Assembly: GCA_018004935.1 (NCBI GenBank) | Contig: JAGNBF010000024.1 | Span: 1-64,000, forward strand | Reading direction: 5' to 3' | Length of the DNA: 64,000 nucleotides | Source of the DNA: Chloroflexota bacterium | GTDB lineage: Bacteria; Chloroflexota; Anaerolineae; Promineifilales; Promineifilaceae | In this document: piece after piece, positions 9,014-18,005 of the stretch | How positions within the stretch are numbered: position 1 is the stretch's first letter | How the letters are laid out: each line of letters begins with the position of its first letter | Notes under the pieces: model-generated | Databases searched by the model: none | The model's input: the letters and a program-made list of their open reading frames with translations, nothing else | What the model was told of the DNA's origin: nothing | Made by a program: the position numbers and the translations under genes

Positions 9014-10285
9014 TTAGGGTTTACTCAGCAAGGGTAAAAAGGTAAGCTGGCGCACGGTGATACGATACAACGAACGTGGCTCGGTGTTGTCATAGACAAT
9101 GACATACAATTCGCCATTATTATCCTCTGCAAAACTGCTAGGGCTGGAGAAAGCGGGCAGAATTTTACCTTGTAGGGTGCTTTGCCAGCCATCCGTGGGG
9201 TTGCCGTTGATGGTCCAAAAGTTGCCACTACAGAAGTCAGCAAAAACATAAGTCCCTTGTAACGTGGGCCAGGCCGTGCCCCGGTAGACAAACCCTCCGG
9301 TGACGGCGCATCCGTTGCTCCCATGCGCATAGTCAAAAATGGGACTGGTATAATCACCACTGGGGCCACAACCCGTTGTAATAGGGCCGGGTTGGGTGCC
9401 CTCCCAACAGCGCCAGCCATAATTTTCACCACCGCTACCGGCCGAGGCAAAATTGATCTCCTCACGGGTAAATTCGCCTACATCACCAATGTAGATGTCA
9501 CCAGTGGTGCGGTCAAAGCTAAACCGCCAGGGATTCCGCAAACCTGTGGCCCAGATTTCATCACAAGCCCCACCTGCGCCATCGGCCAGGGGGTTGTTGG
9601 CGGGAATAGTGTATTGCCCCCCGGCATCACATTCGGGCGCGTTGCCTCCACCATGAACATCCAGGCGCAGAATTTTGCCGAGCAGGGTATCGGTGCGTTG
9701 GCCGTTATCGTTGGGGTCGCCAAAGTCGCCGCCATCGCCAACACTCAGGTAAAGATAGTTATCGGGGGCAAAGTTGATGTCGCCGCCATTGTTATCGCCA
9801 AAAGGCTGGGTGAGGGTGAGCAGGATGAGTTCGCTGGTGGGATCTGCTACATTGGGATTGGCCGTAACGGTGAAACGGGAGAGGCGGGTATAAAGCTGGC
9901 TTCCTCCATCTATATAGGTGTAGTAGACGTAGAAATAATCATTGGTGGTGTAGTCGGGATCAAAGGCCAGGCTGAGAAGCCCCTGCTGAAAACCGGTAGC
10001 AACACGGTCAGTGATGTCGAGGAAAGGGGTTGCTAACACGGTTCCATCGTTTTGCACGATTTTGATGAGTCCGGCTTCTTCGGTGACAAAGAGGCGGGTA
10101 TCACCAGCGTTGGCTACATCGGTGGCGGATTGGAAGCCGGTAGCGACCGCGGCCGCACCCAGGGCCACGGTTGGTAGGCTTCCTTGAACCAGGGCTGAGG
10201 GGGAAGGGGTGGCCAGGATAGGGGTCGCGGCCGCAAGGCAAAGGCCCAGCCAGACCATAAGGCGTACAAAGAGGTTGCGGGTCAT
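9014..10285 (-). CDS. Secreted glucose/sorbosone dehydrogenase-like protein
   Basis: A 423-residue exported protein consisting of a signal peptide (about 1-25), one PQQ-type dehydrogenase propeller (about 45-405; SLAFDPDYTTNDYFYV, SVGDGGDFGDPNDNGQ, EIWATGLRNPWR, GENYGWRCWEG) and the C-terminal tail LTFLPLLSKP. It lacks the DUF11 repeats of its neighbour, so the pair arose by duplication followed by domain gain or loss. It starts 33 bases after the acetyltransferase gene on the same strand, with AAGGAGT upstream of its ATG. Confidence 0.86.
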   Translation of the reverse strand: MTRNLFVRLMVWLGLCLAAATPILATPSPSALVQGSLPTVALGAAAVATGFQSATDVANAGDTRLFVTEEAGLIKIVQNDGTVLATPFLDITDRVATGFQQGLLSLAFDPDYTTNDYFYVYYTYIDGGSQLYTRLSRFTVTANPNVADPTSELILLTLTQPFGDNNGGDINFAPDNYLYLSVGDGGDFGDPNDNGQRTDTLLGKILRLDVHGGGNAPECDAGGQYTIPANNPLADGAGGACDEIWATGLRNPWRFSFDRTTGDIYIGDVGEFTREEINFASAGSGGENYGWRCWEGTQPGPITTGCGPSGDYTSPIFDYAHGSNGCAVTGGFVYRGTAWPTLQGTYVFADFCSGNFWTINGNPTDGWQSTLQGKILPAFSSPSSFAEDNNGELYVIVYDNTEPRSLYRITVRQLTFLPLLSKP

Positions 10286-10318
10286 GGGAAAACTCCTTAT
10301 TTGCTGTTTACTTCTCCC

Positions 10319-10837
10319 CTATACCTGAGCAAAGGCGTGGTGGTAATGAACCACACCCCGGATACCCTGGCAGGCTCCCGGTTGCAGTTCAGCCAGCATA
10401 AAGACCCCATCGGGGAGGGGAGATGAATAGGTGATGTGATGGTTTGCGGCCGCGACAAAGCCAAAGCGTGGGTAGTAGGTTCGGTGCCCCAATACGATGA
10501 CCAGGCCATGACCGGCCTGTCGGCATTCGGCCAGCCCTTGGCGAACGAGCTGGCCCCCAATGCCCTGGTTTTGGTAAACCGGGAGTACAGCCAGCGGCCC
10601 CAACCCCAGTGCGGTGTGAATGGCTCCGGCTTCATCCACAATAGTTAGCGGAGTGAAGAGGATATGGCCTACCAACTGATTATCCTGTTCGGCGACGAGG
10701 GAGAGAGTGAACGCGGCCGCGGCCCGTAAAGCCTCCACTAACTGGGCTTCATTCGGTCGGCCAAAGGCCAATTCATTTATTTCAGAGATAGCCGTTTGAT
10801 CGGTGGGGTTTTCTGGACGGATAATTCGCATAGACAA
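10319..10837 (-). CDS. GNAT-family N-acetyltransferase (YhbS-like)
   Basis: About 170 residues with a complete GNAT fold. The acetyl-CoA loop is VYQNQGIGGQLV (Q-x-x-G-x-G), followed by VLGHRTYYPRFGF, typical of the COG3153/YhbS group. The acceptor is unknown. The first two codons use TTG; the ATG two codons in (start 10831) is the more likely initiator. Upstream of a dehydrogenase-like gene on the same strand, it could be the first gene of that transcript. It carries two GCGGCCGC octamers. Confidence 0.85.
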   Translation of the reverse strand: MSMRIIRPENPTDQTAISEINELAFGRPNEAQLVEALRAAAAFTLSLVAEQDNQLVGHILFTPLTIVDEAGAIHTALGLGPLAVLPVYQNQGIGGQLVRQGLAECRQAGHGLVIVLGHRTYYPRFGFVAAANHHITYSSPLPDGVFMLAELQPGACQGIRGVVHYHHAFAQV

Positions 10838-10857
10838 ATAGATAGAGATTCATTTAT

Positions 10858-10958
10858 GAGTCCACTGAAAAAAGGTCAAAACAGTTAAAAGCCCGGTTTC
10901 TTTTTCTCTGGAAGCGACGGTTAAATTAGTCAGAAACCGGGCTTTTTGCAGTAGACTC
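10858..10958. mobile_element. 101-bp palindromic element, GAGTC-ACTG ends, 6-bp target duplication
   Basis: Ends are GAGTCCACTGAAAAA and (reverse complement) GAGTCTACTGCAAAAA. The inner arms carry AGCCCGGTTTCT and AGAAACCGGGCT. It is flanked by ATTTAT at 10852-10857 and 10959-10964. A second member is at 45554-45673. Confidence 0.75.
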
Positions 10959-10964
10959 ATTTAT

Positions 10965-11861
10965 AGACAAAAAAGGTAACTACGAAGTCGTAGCCTGAGT
11001 TTGTCGAAGGCCGTTGGGTTCGACAGATATCCAAAAAGGGCATCAAGATTATACCTGTTTTAATTTCACCGTTGGAATTACTCACTTGAGTTTAGCATTC
11101 AGAGCCAGAGCTAGAAGGTTTTCCAGAGTAATTTCCTCTCGCTCTCTCCTCTCGCTCTAAACTCCAGTACTCATACGTATTAGCCGCAATTCTCAATTTA
11201 ACCAACGGTTATTGAGATTTGCCGAAATAATACAGGCATAGAATGTAACCGTTCAGCCTTGCGCAGGTTTGTACCACTAGTCAACATCTACACAGAAACC
11301 CTCGCAAGGTTCATTTTCTCAGGGAACTGAACGCTTACCATAGAATGGCAACCACGAAAGATCCAGCCCTTACGCTCCCAGCGGGAAGGGGAAACCCCAT
11401 TCGTGTCATTTTTCGCGGGCAGACGCCCGCGAAAAATGACACGAGAACAAATTCCCCGCCCCTGGGGGGCGGGGTGAGGGTGGGGGAAGCTCTATACCGA
11501 TATTAATTTGTTAAATCTCAAAAACCGTGGGACGCCAAAAACACGCTCGAAAAATGGCCCCAGCCGTAGAAATAGCCTTTCAGGCTGTTCCCCCGCTCAA
11601 GAAAACAAAAACGGCTTATTACATTTGGTTTGCCTGACTATTGACAAGTAACATATGACAACGTTCTCTCCCTTGTTACACTAGTACAGCTTAGTCATCG
11701 TTCAGAAATAACGTGGGTGGCGCGGTCAGGAGACCGGCCACAGCAAATCGCTAAGTTAAAAACGAACGATTAGCCATTGTGACAATTGAGAATGGCTGTT
11801 ATTCAACTCATTTGAAACACACCCTTTACCAAATCGCCCTACATTTTTGTAGGAGACTGCC
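10965..11861. repeat. Gene-free gap with assorted repeats
   Basis: Contains a REP-like palindrome (about 10990-11025), a shell repeat (11340-11495; core 11402-11443 with 19-base arms CGTGTCATTTTTCGCGGGC), a family E palindrome (11710-11745) and, at about 11787-11838, one end of the 155-bp element in reverse orientation followed by TTTACCAAATCGCCC. I see no gene or structured RNA in 11030-11340. Confidence 0.6.
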
Positions 11862-12571
11862 ATGAGCAAAGAAGATCGCCCCCTAAATGCCGCCAAAGTC
11901 CGTAAACCGATGCGCCACGCCTCACGCGGCCTTATAACGCAGGGTGTCAACGTCATCAAAGAAACGTTTAACCGGTTCTTTGGTCTGCCGGACGCCATTG
12001 GCCTGCTGGTTGGTTATATGCCGGTCAAAAAAATACGGATTCGGGTGGTGATTTTGCGGGACGAACAGGGTGTGCCGTTAGCTGAACCACATGAGGTAGA
12101 TCGTTGCTGGCAGGCGATGGAAGAGGTTTTTAGGCGTGAAGCCAGAGTACAGGTCATTCCCCTGGAACCACGCATTATCACTTTGCCGAAAGCAGCCCCT
12201 ACAGAAGCCCTCGACGTGCATTGTACGGATGGAGCATGGCAGGAAGATTGCGACATCGCCGGGAACTACTTCCGCCCGCACACAGCGCATACCCCCTGGA
12301 GCAAGTTTACAGGGTATGCCTCACCGGTAACGGTGTTTGTCGTGCGTACCGTTTCGACGATTGGGGGATGCTCATTAGGGCCACTTACGGAATATGTCAC
12401 CCTCAAGGCGAAGATGTTTCGGGTGAAAAACCCCGCGTCATGGCGCATGAAGTGGGTCATGCCTGTTTCCTCACTCATACCACCGATACCAGTCGCCTCA
12501 TGTATCCCAAAGGGCCAGGGGATACATTGACTTTTTTGAGAAACTGGTCATGCGAAATTCGCGGCATGTGA
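11862..12571 (+). pseudogene. Metzincin-type zinc metalloprotease, split by a frameshift
   Basis: The first part reads in one frame from ATG 11862 (RBS AGGAG nearby) through ...GGCSLGPLTEYVT. The catalytic part continues in another frame as PQGEDVSGEKPRVMAHEVGHACFLTH...LMYP and stops at 12571. HEVGHACFLTH matches the HExxHxxxxxH zinc site and LMYP is a Met-turn as in matrixins. Adding one C to the CCC run at 12400-12402 would fuse the frames into a single protein of about 235 residues. The N-terminal part (about 1-110) is unrecognised and I see no signal peptide. It is either a real single-base loss or a homopolymer sequencing error. The usual Gly of HExxHxxGxxH is Phe here. Confidence 0.75.
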
Positions 12572-12647
12572 CGTATTGGTAATGACCAAAATTTTGTACC
12601 AACAACGGCCTAAATCATAAAAAGATGGTAACCACTAACCCTCTCGA

Positions 12648-12698
12648 GGGCTGAGCTTGTCGAAGCCCGTTTTGCCTTCGACAAGCTCAGGCAACGGG
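12648..12698. repeat. REP-like palindrome
   Basis: Full GAGCTTGTCGAAGCC / CTTCGACAAGCTCAGG inverted pair between the broken protease and the broken membrane protein gene. Confidence 0.75.
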
Positions 12699-12732
12699 CT
12701 TAGTATAGCTGTTAAGAAAAAGATTTTGGCTG

Positions 12733-12826
12733 TACGGGCAACTCTTGTGGTTGCCCTCTTTTGCCAGGGCAGGCACAAGGCCAGCCCCTACCCAAAATCA
12801 TTATCTCAAAGTCTATAGTTACAAAA
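12733..12826. repeat. Dispersed repeat (TACGGGCAAC...GTTGCCCT family)
   Basis: Short stem TACGGGCAACTCTTG/TGGTTGCCC followed by GGGCAGGCACAAGGCCAGCCC and CAAAATCATTATCT. A close copy is at about 56203-56280, and an inverted copy of the first part at about 51911-51980. The most upstream start codon of the following open frame (12761) lies inside this repeat, so it is not a credible start. Confidence 0.65.
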
Positions 12827-14284
12827 GATGATGAAACGTTTTCTCCAATGGCCTGCCTATGCGTGGCTGGTTATTTTGTACGGCATGGTTCAGGTCAGCT
12901 TTACAAATTTGTAGGACGATTTGGTAAATCGTCTCGTGGGCGATTTACCAAATCGCCCTACAAAGTGTTAAGCACCGTTTGCCGACTTTTGAACCACGCC
13001 GTTATTTTGTACTTACTCCTGTTTGTTCCCCTATTTCGCCCGATTGTTGCCCCTATTGATCCCGTTGGTTATTATGCCTGGGCACGCTCTATCCTGATTG
13101 ATGGGGACCTGGATGTTCGTAATGAGTTTGCTGACCTGGAGATGCCGCCGGGCGCACCCACTACCCCCACCGGTTATCTGCACAATCAATGGTCGGCAGG
13201 TAGTGCGCTCATCTGGTTGCCGGGTATGGCCCTGGTGCATGGGGTCCTGTTAATCGGCAACGGGCTGGGATTGACCATTCCGGCCGATGGGTATAGCTGG
13301 CCTTATATGTTCGCGGCCGCGTTTACATCCAGTCTGACCGGGTTGTTAGCTTTGGGGTTGTCGTACCGTTTATCCCGAGAGCTATTTGGTCAATTTGCCG
13401 CCCTGTTAGCCACCATCACCGTCTGGCTGGCGACGCCCTTTGTCTTTTTCCAGTACCATCAGCCTTTCATGTCTCATGCCCATGATGCCTGCACCAATGC
13501 GTTGTTTCTGGTGCTCTGGTGGCGCACCCGGCGGGAACCGCATCGCCGCCAACTCTGGTTTTGCCTGGGAGTTGTGATTGGCCTGGCGATCTGGATCAGG
13601 CCGCAGAATGGCATCCTGGGGTTAGCGGTGGGGGTGTTGTGGTTAGTGGATGGGATCAAAGAAGGGGTGTGGGGATTGCGGCCGCGGCTTCTCACCCAAC
13701 TTTTCCCCTTAGCCGCCGGACTGCTCCTGCTTATCGTCCCCCTCTTGTTTTTCTGGCGCGAACTGTACGGAGCCTGGGTTGTCAATACCTACACCGCTTC
13801 CGGCGGCGGGGCTTTTGATTTTTCGGCTCCCCATTGGTTAGAGGTGTTGTTTTCATCTGACCGTGGCCTGTTTACCTGGACACCTATCACCATATTTTGC
13901 CTGGTGGGTTTACGCTGGGTATGGCCGAAGCACCGCCACCTGGCTTTGTTGATCACCCTTTTACTTGTGGCGCACTGGTACGTTATCAGTTGTTGGTCTT
14001 TCTGGGCCGGGGGCGACACACCGGGGCCACGTTTCTGGCTGGCCTTGACCCCGGTGTTTGTTTTGGGGTTGAGTGCCTTCGTCGAGCGGATCAGAGCCAT
14101 CCCGCGCCCCTGGCTTGTCCTGGCGGGAACCGCTTTTATCGGTTGGAACCTGCTCTTACTTCTGCAATATTCACTGGGCCTGGTGGCTCCGGCGGGCGAA
14201 GTTGATCTATGGTTGATGGTCAAGAACCAGTTTGTTGTCCTGCCAGAGATTTTTTCTCGCGTTGTAGGCCGTCTGGTTCGCTGA
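12761..14284 (+). CDS. Polytopic membrane protein (GT-C-like), 5' end interrupted by a 119-bp element
   Basis: From 13001 onward the frame encodes about 425 residues of an integral membrane protein with roughly 9-10 hydrophobic segments. An early loop carries PIDPVGYYAWARSILIDGDL, resembling GT-C glycosyltransferases of the PMT/ArnT type (weak similarity, inference). The original N-terminus is readable from ATG 12831 as MKRFLQWPAYAWLVILY and is cut at 12881 by the 119-bp element. GTTATTTTGTAC (V-I-L-Y) is repeated at 12870-12881 and 13001-13012. Removing 131 bp restores ...WLVILYLLLFVPLF. The insertion shifts the frame. The frame through the element happens to be open back to 12761, so a hybrid protein or a start at GTG 12965 is possible, but the gene may be dead. 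Confidence 0.75.
   Translation: MPGQAQGQPLPKIIISKSIVTKDDETFSPMACLCVAGYFVRHGSGQLYKFVGRFGKSSRGRFTKSPYKVLSTVCRLLNHAVILYLLLFVPLFRPIVAPIDPVGYYAWARSILIDGDLDVRNEFADLEMPPGAPTTPTGYLHNQWSAGSALIWLPGMALVHGVLLIGNGLGLTIPADGYSWPYMFAAAFTSSLTGLLALGLSYRLSRELFGQFAALLATITVWLATPFVFFQYHQPFMSHAHDACTNALFLVLWWRTRREPHRRQLWFCLGVVIGLAIWIRPQNGILGLAVGVLWLVDGIKEGVWGLRPRLLTQLFPLAAGLLLLIVPLLFFWRELYGAWVVNTYTASGGGAFDFSAPHWLEVLFSSDRGLFTWTPITIFCLVGLRWVWPKHRHLALLITLLLVAHWYVISCWSFWAGGDTPGPRFWLALTPVFVLGLSAFVERIRAIPRPWLVLAGTAFIGWNLLLLLQYSLGLVAPAGEVDLWLMVKNQFVVLPEIFSRVVGRLVR
12882..13000. mobile_element. 119-bp miniature element inserted in a gene, 12-bp target duplication
   Basis: Starts GGCATGGTTCAGGTC, ends GAACCACGCC. The internal hairpin arms are GGACGATTTGGTAAATCG and GGCGATTTACCAAATCGCCC. 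Flanked by GTTATTTTGTAC on both sides. Near-identical to the copy at 38300-38418. Confidence 0.88.
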
Positions 14285-14402
14285 ACTGTAAATATTTGCT
14301 TCATCCATCCATTCTGCACTTTGCCCGCCTGCTTCACATGGCCGTCTGGACGTTGCGAGCGGTTTGACTTCCCGTGTGTATTGTGTGTATGATTGAAAGC
14401 CT

Positions 14403-14591
14403 ATGACCAGCCGCGACGTTATCACGCGACTAAAAAAAGATGGCTGGGAACTTATACATGTTCGCGGCAGTCATCACCAATTCGTACACCCTGCCAAACC
14501 AGGTCGAGTCACCGTACCACATCCCAAGCGGGACTTACCTATGGGAACATTGCGGAGCATTTTCAAACAGGCTGGTTGGAACTGGCCGTAA
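14403..14591 (+). CDS. hicA: HicA-type mRNA interferase toxin
   Basis: A 62-residue YcfA/HicA protein with the double-stranded-RNA-binding-like fold. The conserved catalytic His is in RGSHHQF (about residue 24), followed by VTVPHPKRDLPMGTLRSIFKQAGW. Such toxins cleave mRNA and are held inactive by the HicB partner. The partner begins 8 bases after the HicA stop, so the order hicA-hicB and tight coupling fit the classic module. No GCGGCCGC octamer. Confidence 0.92.
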   Translation: MTSRDVITRLKKDGWELIHVRGSHHQFVHPAKPGRVTVPHPKRDLPMGTLRSIFKQAGWNWP

Positions 14592-14599
14592 GGAAAAAT

Positions 14600-15004
14600 A
14601 TGCGTTATCCAGTTGTCATCCACAAAGACGAAGCTAGTGATTACGGTGTGACTGTACCGGACTTACCGGGCTGTTTTTCTGCGGGGGCAACATTGGATGA
14701 AGCCTTGACCGAAGTTGTTGAGGCCATCGAATGTCATCTGGAAGGGATGTTGCAGGATGGAGAGCCAATCCCAACCCCGGATACGTTGGAACACCATCAG
14801 GCGAATCCCAATTTTGCCGACGGGATATGGGCATTTGTCACCGTTGATCTGTCGAAGTTGTCAGGAAAGTCACGACGGGTCAATGTTACCGTGCCGGAGC
14901 GGTTGTTGACGTTGATGGATCAGTACGCCAGCCAGCACGGTGAAACGCGCTCCGGTTTGATTGCCCAGGCTACGATGGAGTTTCTCGCCTCACGCGCCAA
15001 TTAG
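14600..15004 (+). CDS. hicB: HicB-type antitoxin with C-terminal DNA-binding helix
   Basis: A 134-residue antitoxin. The N-terminal partial RNase H fold reads YPVVIHKDEASDYGVTVPDLPGCFSAG (about 3-30). The C-terminus (about 88-134) has VNVTVPERLLTLMDQYASQHGETRS, a ribbon-helix-helix/CopG-like DNA-binding segment that would autoregulate the pair. The ATG at 14600 is chosen over the longer frame because AAGGA lies just upstream and the HicB family starts at this sequence; the upstream extension overlaps hicA in another frame. It runs into the convergent gene, overlapping it by 4 bases. Confidence 0.9.
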   Translation: MRYPVVIHKDEASDYGVTVPDLPGCFSAGATLDEALTEVVEAIECHLEGMLQDGEPIPTPDTLEHHQANPNFADGIWAFVTVDLSKLSGKSRRVNVTVPERLLTLMDQYASQHGETRSGLIAQATMEFLASRAN

Positions 15005-15984
15005 GCCGGATATGTCACTTGATGAAACAGGCGAATACTTTGTTTCACCCCGGCGATGGGATTGCCAGCTCCTTGAAACTCAATCGTGACATCCCCCTGG
15101 TAGTGGGCGGCGTGGAGTAGGGCCAGGATGTGGTCGTGGGGCAGGTGGGGATCGCGGCCGCACCCGTCAAACCCCGTCGTCTTAAAATGAAAATGGTTCG
15201 CGGCCGCACTCAACCCCCGCCACCACCGCTCCCGTTCCCCCTCCGGCATATTGCCCGGATCAAAACAACACCCCAACCGCTCCTGTAAACCTTCCGGCAA
15301 GCGGCTTTTGGCTTGGGCTACCAGCCACAAATGCCGCTCGATGTCCGTACTGATACCCCAATGATTTTCGACGGTCAGGGTTAGACCCGGTATACGCTGT
15401 TGGCTTTGCCGGACAAAGGCCACCAGCCGGGTGATGAGCCGTTCGTCCTGAGCCGTTGGTGTGTCTGGTTGGCCGCCCAGGTTGAGGCGGAGCAGAGGGG
15501 TGTGGAGATGAGATGCGGCCGCGAGTCCCCGTCGTAAATAAACCTGTTGCAGAGGCCAGGCCCAGTGTGGCACGGTGAAGTCACTGTTGATGGTCCAACA
15601 GAGGGTGGAGATCGAGCCGGTCTCCCGACCGCGCTCGTCATAATTGCGTGTGCGGTGGCTCGGTGGGGACACCGGCCACAGCGGGAGAAAACCCTGGCTC
15701 GAGCCAGTCTCCCGACCGTGCTCGCCGTCTCCCATTGCCCGATGTTTCAACTGTGCCAGACTACCCCGACTGTACCGCCACAACTCCGGTGGTGCGCCAG
15801 GCAAAAGGGCCAACAACGGCCTGCGGATACGGCTAAAGCGGGGTGGGGGTAGCATAAAATCATTGGCCTCGATGCGTGCCAACCCCACCTGCCGTGCCCC
15901 CTCCGGCAAATCCCGTAGCGACCACCGCCCCGCATAATACGCCTCATGCCACGACCAGGAACTGACTGCGAGTTGCCATGTCAT
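15001..15984 (-). CDS. Xylose-isomerase-like TIM-barrel protein with repeat-derived insert
   Basis: A 327-residue protein resembling AP-endonuclease-2/sugar-phosphate isomerase barrels: LTVENHWG (metal Glu), CFDPGN, FHFKTTGF and VTIEFQGAGNP in order. The reaction is unknown. Residues about 85-130 look foreign: they contain two similar pieces, EHGRETGSS and ERGRETGSI, encoded by family E palindromes at 15610-15640 and 15695-15730. The reading frame is kept, so the palindromes appear to have been tolerated as an extra loop between barrel elements. The gene has three GCGGCCGC octamers. Confidence 0.75.
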   Translation of the reverse strand: MTWQLAVSSWSWHEAYYAGRWSLRDLPEGARQVGLARIEANDFMLPPPRFSRIRRPLLALLPGAPPELWRYSRGSLAQLKHRAMGDGEHGRETGSSQGFLPLWPVSPPSHRTRNYDERGRETGSISTLCWTINSDFTVPHWAWPLQQVYLRRGLAAASHLHTPLLRLNLGGQPDTPTAQDERLITRLVAFVRQSQQRIPGLTLTVENHWGISTDIERHLWLVAQAKSRLPEGLQERLGCCFDPGNMPEGERERWWRGLSAAANHFHFKTTGFDGCGRDPHLPHDHILALLHAAHYQGDVTIEFQGAGNPIAGVKQSIRLFHQVTYPA

Positions 15985-16007
15985 GGGGAGATTATACGGG
16001 AACGCGT

Positions 16008-16100
16008 AGGACTTGTAGGAACTCGTAGGAACGCGTAGGAACTTGTAGGAACTTGTAGGAACTCGTGGGAACTCGTAGGAACTCGTAGGAACTCAGGGAA
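16008..16100. repeat. 11-bp tandem repeat (GTAGGAACTC)
   Basis: About eight imperfect copies of an 11-base unit GGAACTCGTAG, just upstream of the TIM-barrel gene's start. A further run of the 8-base unit TCTCAATC lies at 16228-16276, just before the tryptophanase leader. Confidence 0.85.
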
Positions 16101-16333
16101 CTCCTGCACAGCCACACACCCTTGCCCCCATATTACATTTGAGTCGCCTGACTATTGACAATCAACACATGACACTCCTGCCCCGCCTGTTACACTATCT
16201 CCACCCACTCGTGTGGCGGTCATGCGGACACAATCTCTCAATCTCTCAATCTCTCAGTCTCTCAATCTCTCAATCCCAAAACCGCCACCACCCAATAACC
16301 AATAACCAATACACCCATAACCAGGAGACCCCC

Positions 16334-17719
16334 ATGCGCGAATTCCATTCCCACACCATTATCGAACCATTCCGGGTACGTTCGGTCGAGCCGATCCGTT
16401 TTACCACGATGGCCGAACGAGAAAAAGCTTTGATTCGGGCCGGGTACAACCCGTTCCTGCTCCACGCCGAGGATGTCCTGATTGATTTGCTCACCGACAG
16501 CGGCACGGGGGCGATGTCGTCCCGCCAATGGGCAGGCATGATCGCCAGCGATGAGTCTTACGCCGGAGCCACTTCGTTCTACAAATTCGAGGCCGCCGTA
16601 CAGAACATCACTGGCTTCAAACACGTCATCCCCACCCATCAGGGACGCGCCGCCGAACATATCCTCTTCACGACCATTGGCCGACCGGGGCATGTCATCC
16701 CCAGCAACACCCATTTCGACACCACCCGCGCCCATGTCGAACACAGCGGCGCCGAAGCGCGTGATCTGGTCATCGAAGAAGGGCATCACCCCCGGCTCAT
16801 CCATCCCTTCAAGGGGAACATGGACATTGACGCCCTGCGCCACACGCTGGAAACGGTGGGGCGGGACAACATTCCGGTGATTATGCTGACTGTAACCAAT
16901 AATTCGGGCGGTGGTCAGCCGGTGAGCATGGCGAATGTGAAGGCGGTCAGCCAATTGGCGCGGCAGTACGGCATTCCCTTTTTCATTGATGCCTGCCGCT
17001 TTGCCGAAAACGCCTGGTTCATCAAAACCCGCGAGGAAGGGTACGCCGACAAAGAACCGATAGACATCGCCCGCGAGATGTTCAGTTATGCCGATGGCTG
17101 TACCATGAGTGCCAAGAAGGATGGCATGGCGAACATCGGCGGCTTTTTGGCGGTGAATGATGACGCGTTGGCGGCGCAATGCCGTAACCTGGAAATTTTG
17201 ACCGAAGGGTTCCCGACATACGGGGGCATGGCCGGGTATGACCTGGAAGCAATTGCGCTGGGGCTGTATGAAGCCCTTGATCCCCATTATTTGCGTTATC
17301 GGATTCGTTCGATTGCTTATTTGGGGGACAAACTGACGGCGGCGGGTGTGCCGATGGTGTTACCGACCGGCGGTCATGCGGTATACCTGGATGCGCGGGA
17401 GATGTTGCCCCACATTCCGCCCCTGCAATATCCGGGCTGGTCGCTGGGGAATGCGTTGTACCTGCTGGGTGGGATTCGGGGGGTGGAGATTGGCACGGTG
17501 ATGTTTGGCTTGCACCCGGATGGCACGGAGAGCGCGGCCGCGATGGACCTTGTCCGTTTAGCTTTCCCGCGTCGGGTCTACACCCAGAGCCACGTAGATT
17601 ACCTGGCCGAAATTATCATTGAGGTTTACAACCAGCGCGAAGCCCTGCCCGGTTATCGCATCGTCTCCCAATCGCCCATCCTGCGCCATTTCACCGCCCG
17701 CCTGGAACCGATTCGGTGA
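16334..17719 (+). CDS. tnaA: Tryptophanase / tyrosine phenol-lyase family beta-eliminating lyase
   Basis: A 461-residue PLP enzyme that cleaves an aromatic amino acid (Trp to indole, or Tyr to phenol) plus pyruvate and ammonia. DGCTMSAKKDGMANIGGF carries the PLP lysine (K261/K262), and the N-terminal RSVEPIRFT and C-terminal RLAFPRRVYTQSH match the family over its full length. I favour tryptophanase because SAKKD is the TnaA form and TPL has SGKKD, but substrate choice is uncertain. The start at 16334 has AGGAG 6 bases upstream; the longer frame would translate the TCTCAATC microrepeats. No tna leader peptide or permease gene was seen beside it. Confidence 0.88.
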   Translation: MREFHSHTIIEPFRVRSVEPIRFTTMAEREKALIRAGYNPFLLHAEDVLIDLLTDSGTGAMSSRQWAGMIASDESYAGATSFYKFEAAVQNITGFKHVIPTHQGRAAEHILFTTIGRPGHVIPSNTHFDTTRAHVEHSGAEARDLVIEEGHHPRLIHPFKGNMDIDALRHTLETVGRDNIPVIMLTVTNNSGGGQPVSMANVKAVSQLARQYGIPFFIDACRFAENAWFIKTREEGYADKEPIDIAREMFSYADGCTMSAKKDGMANIGGFLAVNDDALAAQCRNLEILTEGFPTYGGMAGYDLEAIALGLYEALDPHYLRYRIRSIAYLGDKLTAAGVPMVLPTGGHAVYLDAREMLPHIPPLQYPGWSLGNALYLLGGIRGVEIGTVMFGLHPDGTESAAAMDLVRLAFPRRVYTQSHVDYLAEIIIEVYNQREALPGYRIVSQSPILRHFTARLEPIR

Positions 17720-17917
17720 GGTACTGCGTGAAGCGTGATGCATGATGAATGAGGCGTGGCGTGTGGCGTTCACCCTGTCTCCTTGCCACCCTGTCACCTT
17801 GTCAGGTATCCAAAGCCTATACGCACCTTATCGCCTGTGGATTACAATTTTACTGTTTTGTTACCGCTATTGCCTTGCAACTTGCTTGTAACGTTTAACT
17901 GTTTCTACCCTCATCCC

Positions 17918-17990
17918 CGACCCTTCTCCCCACCGGGAGAAGGGAGCAATTCCCTCGCCCCTTTGGGGAGAGGGCCAGGGTGAGGGGTAT
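17918..17990. repeat. Two stacked GC-rich palindromes just upstream of the giant secreted protein
   Basis: CTTCTCCCCACCGGGAGAAG and CCCTCGCCCCTTTGGGGAGAGGG-type hairpins lie within 75 bases of the start codon and directly before the RBS. Related to the common CCCTCACCCT/GGGTGAGGG intergenic repeats; they would sit in the 5' leader of the mRNA. Confidence 0.6.
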
Positions 17991-18005
17991 TAAAGGAGTT
18001 CTACG

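Noticed and set aside
16139-16333. N-terminal extension of the tryptophanase
   Set aside because: It translates the TCTCAATC microrepeats (SLSISQS-type sequence); ATG 16334 has the RBS and matches the family start.
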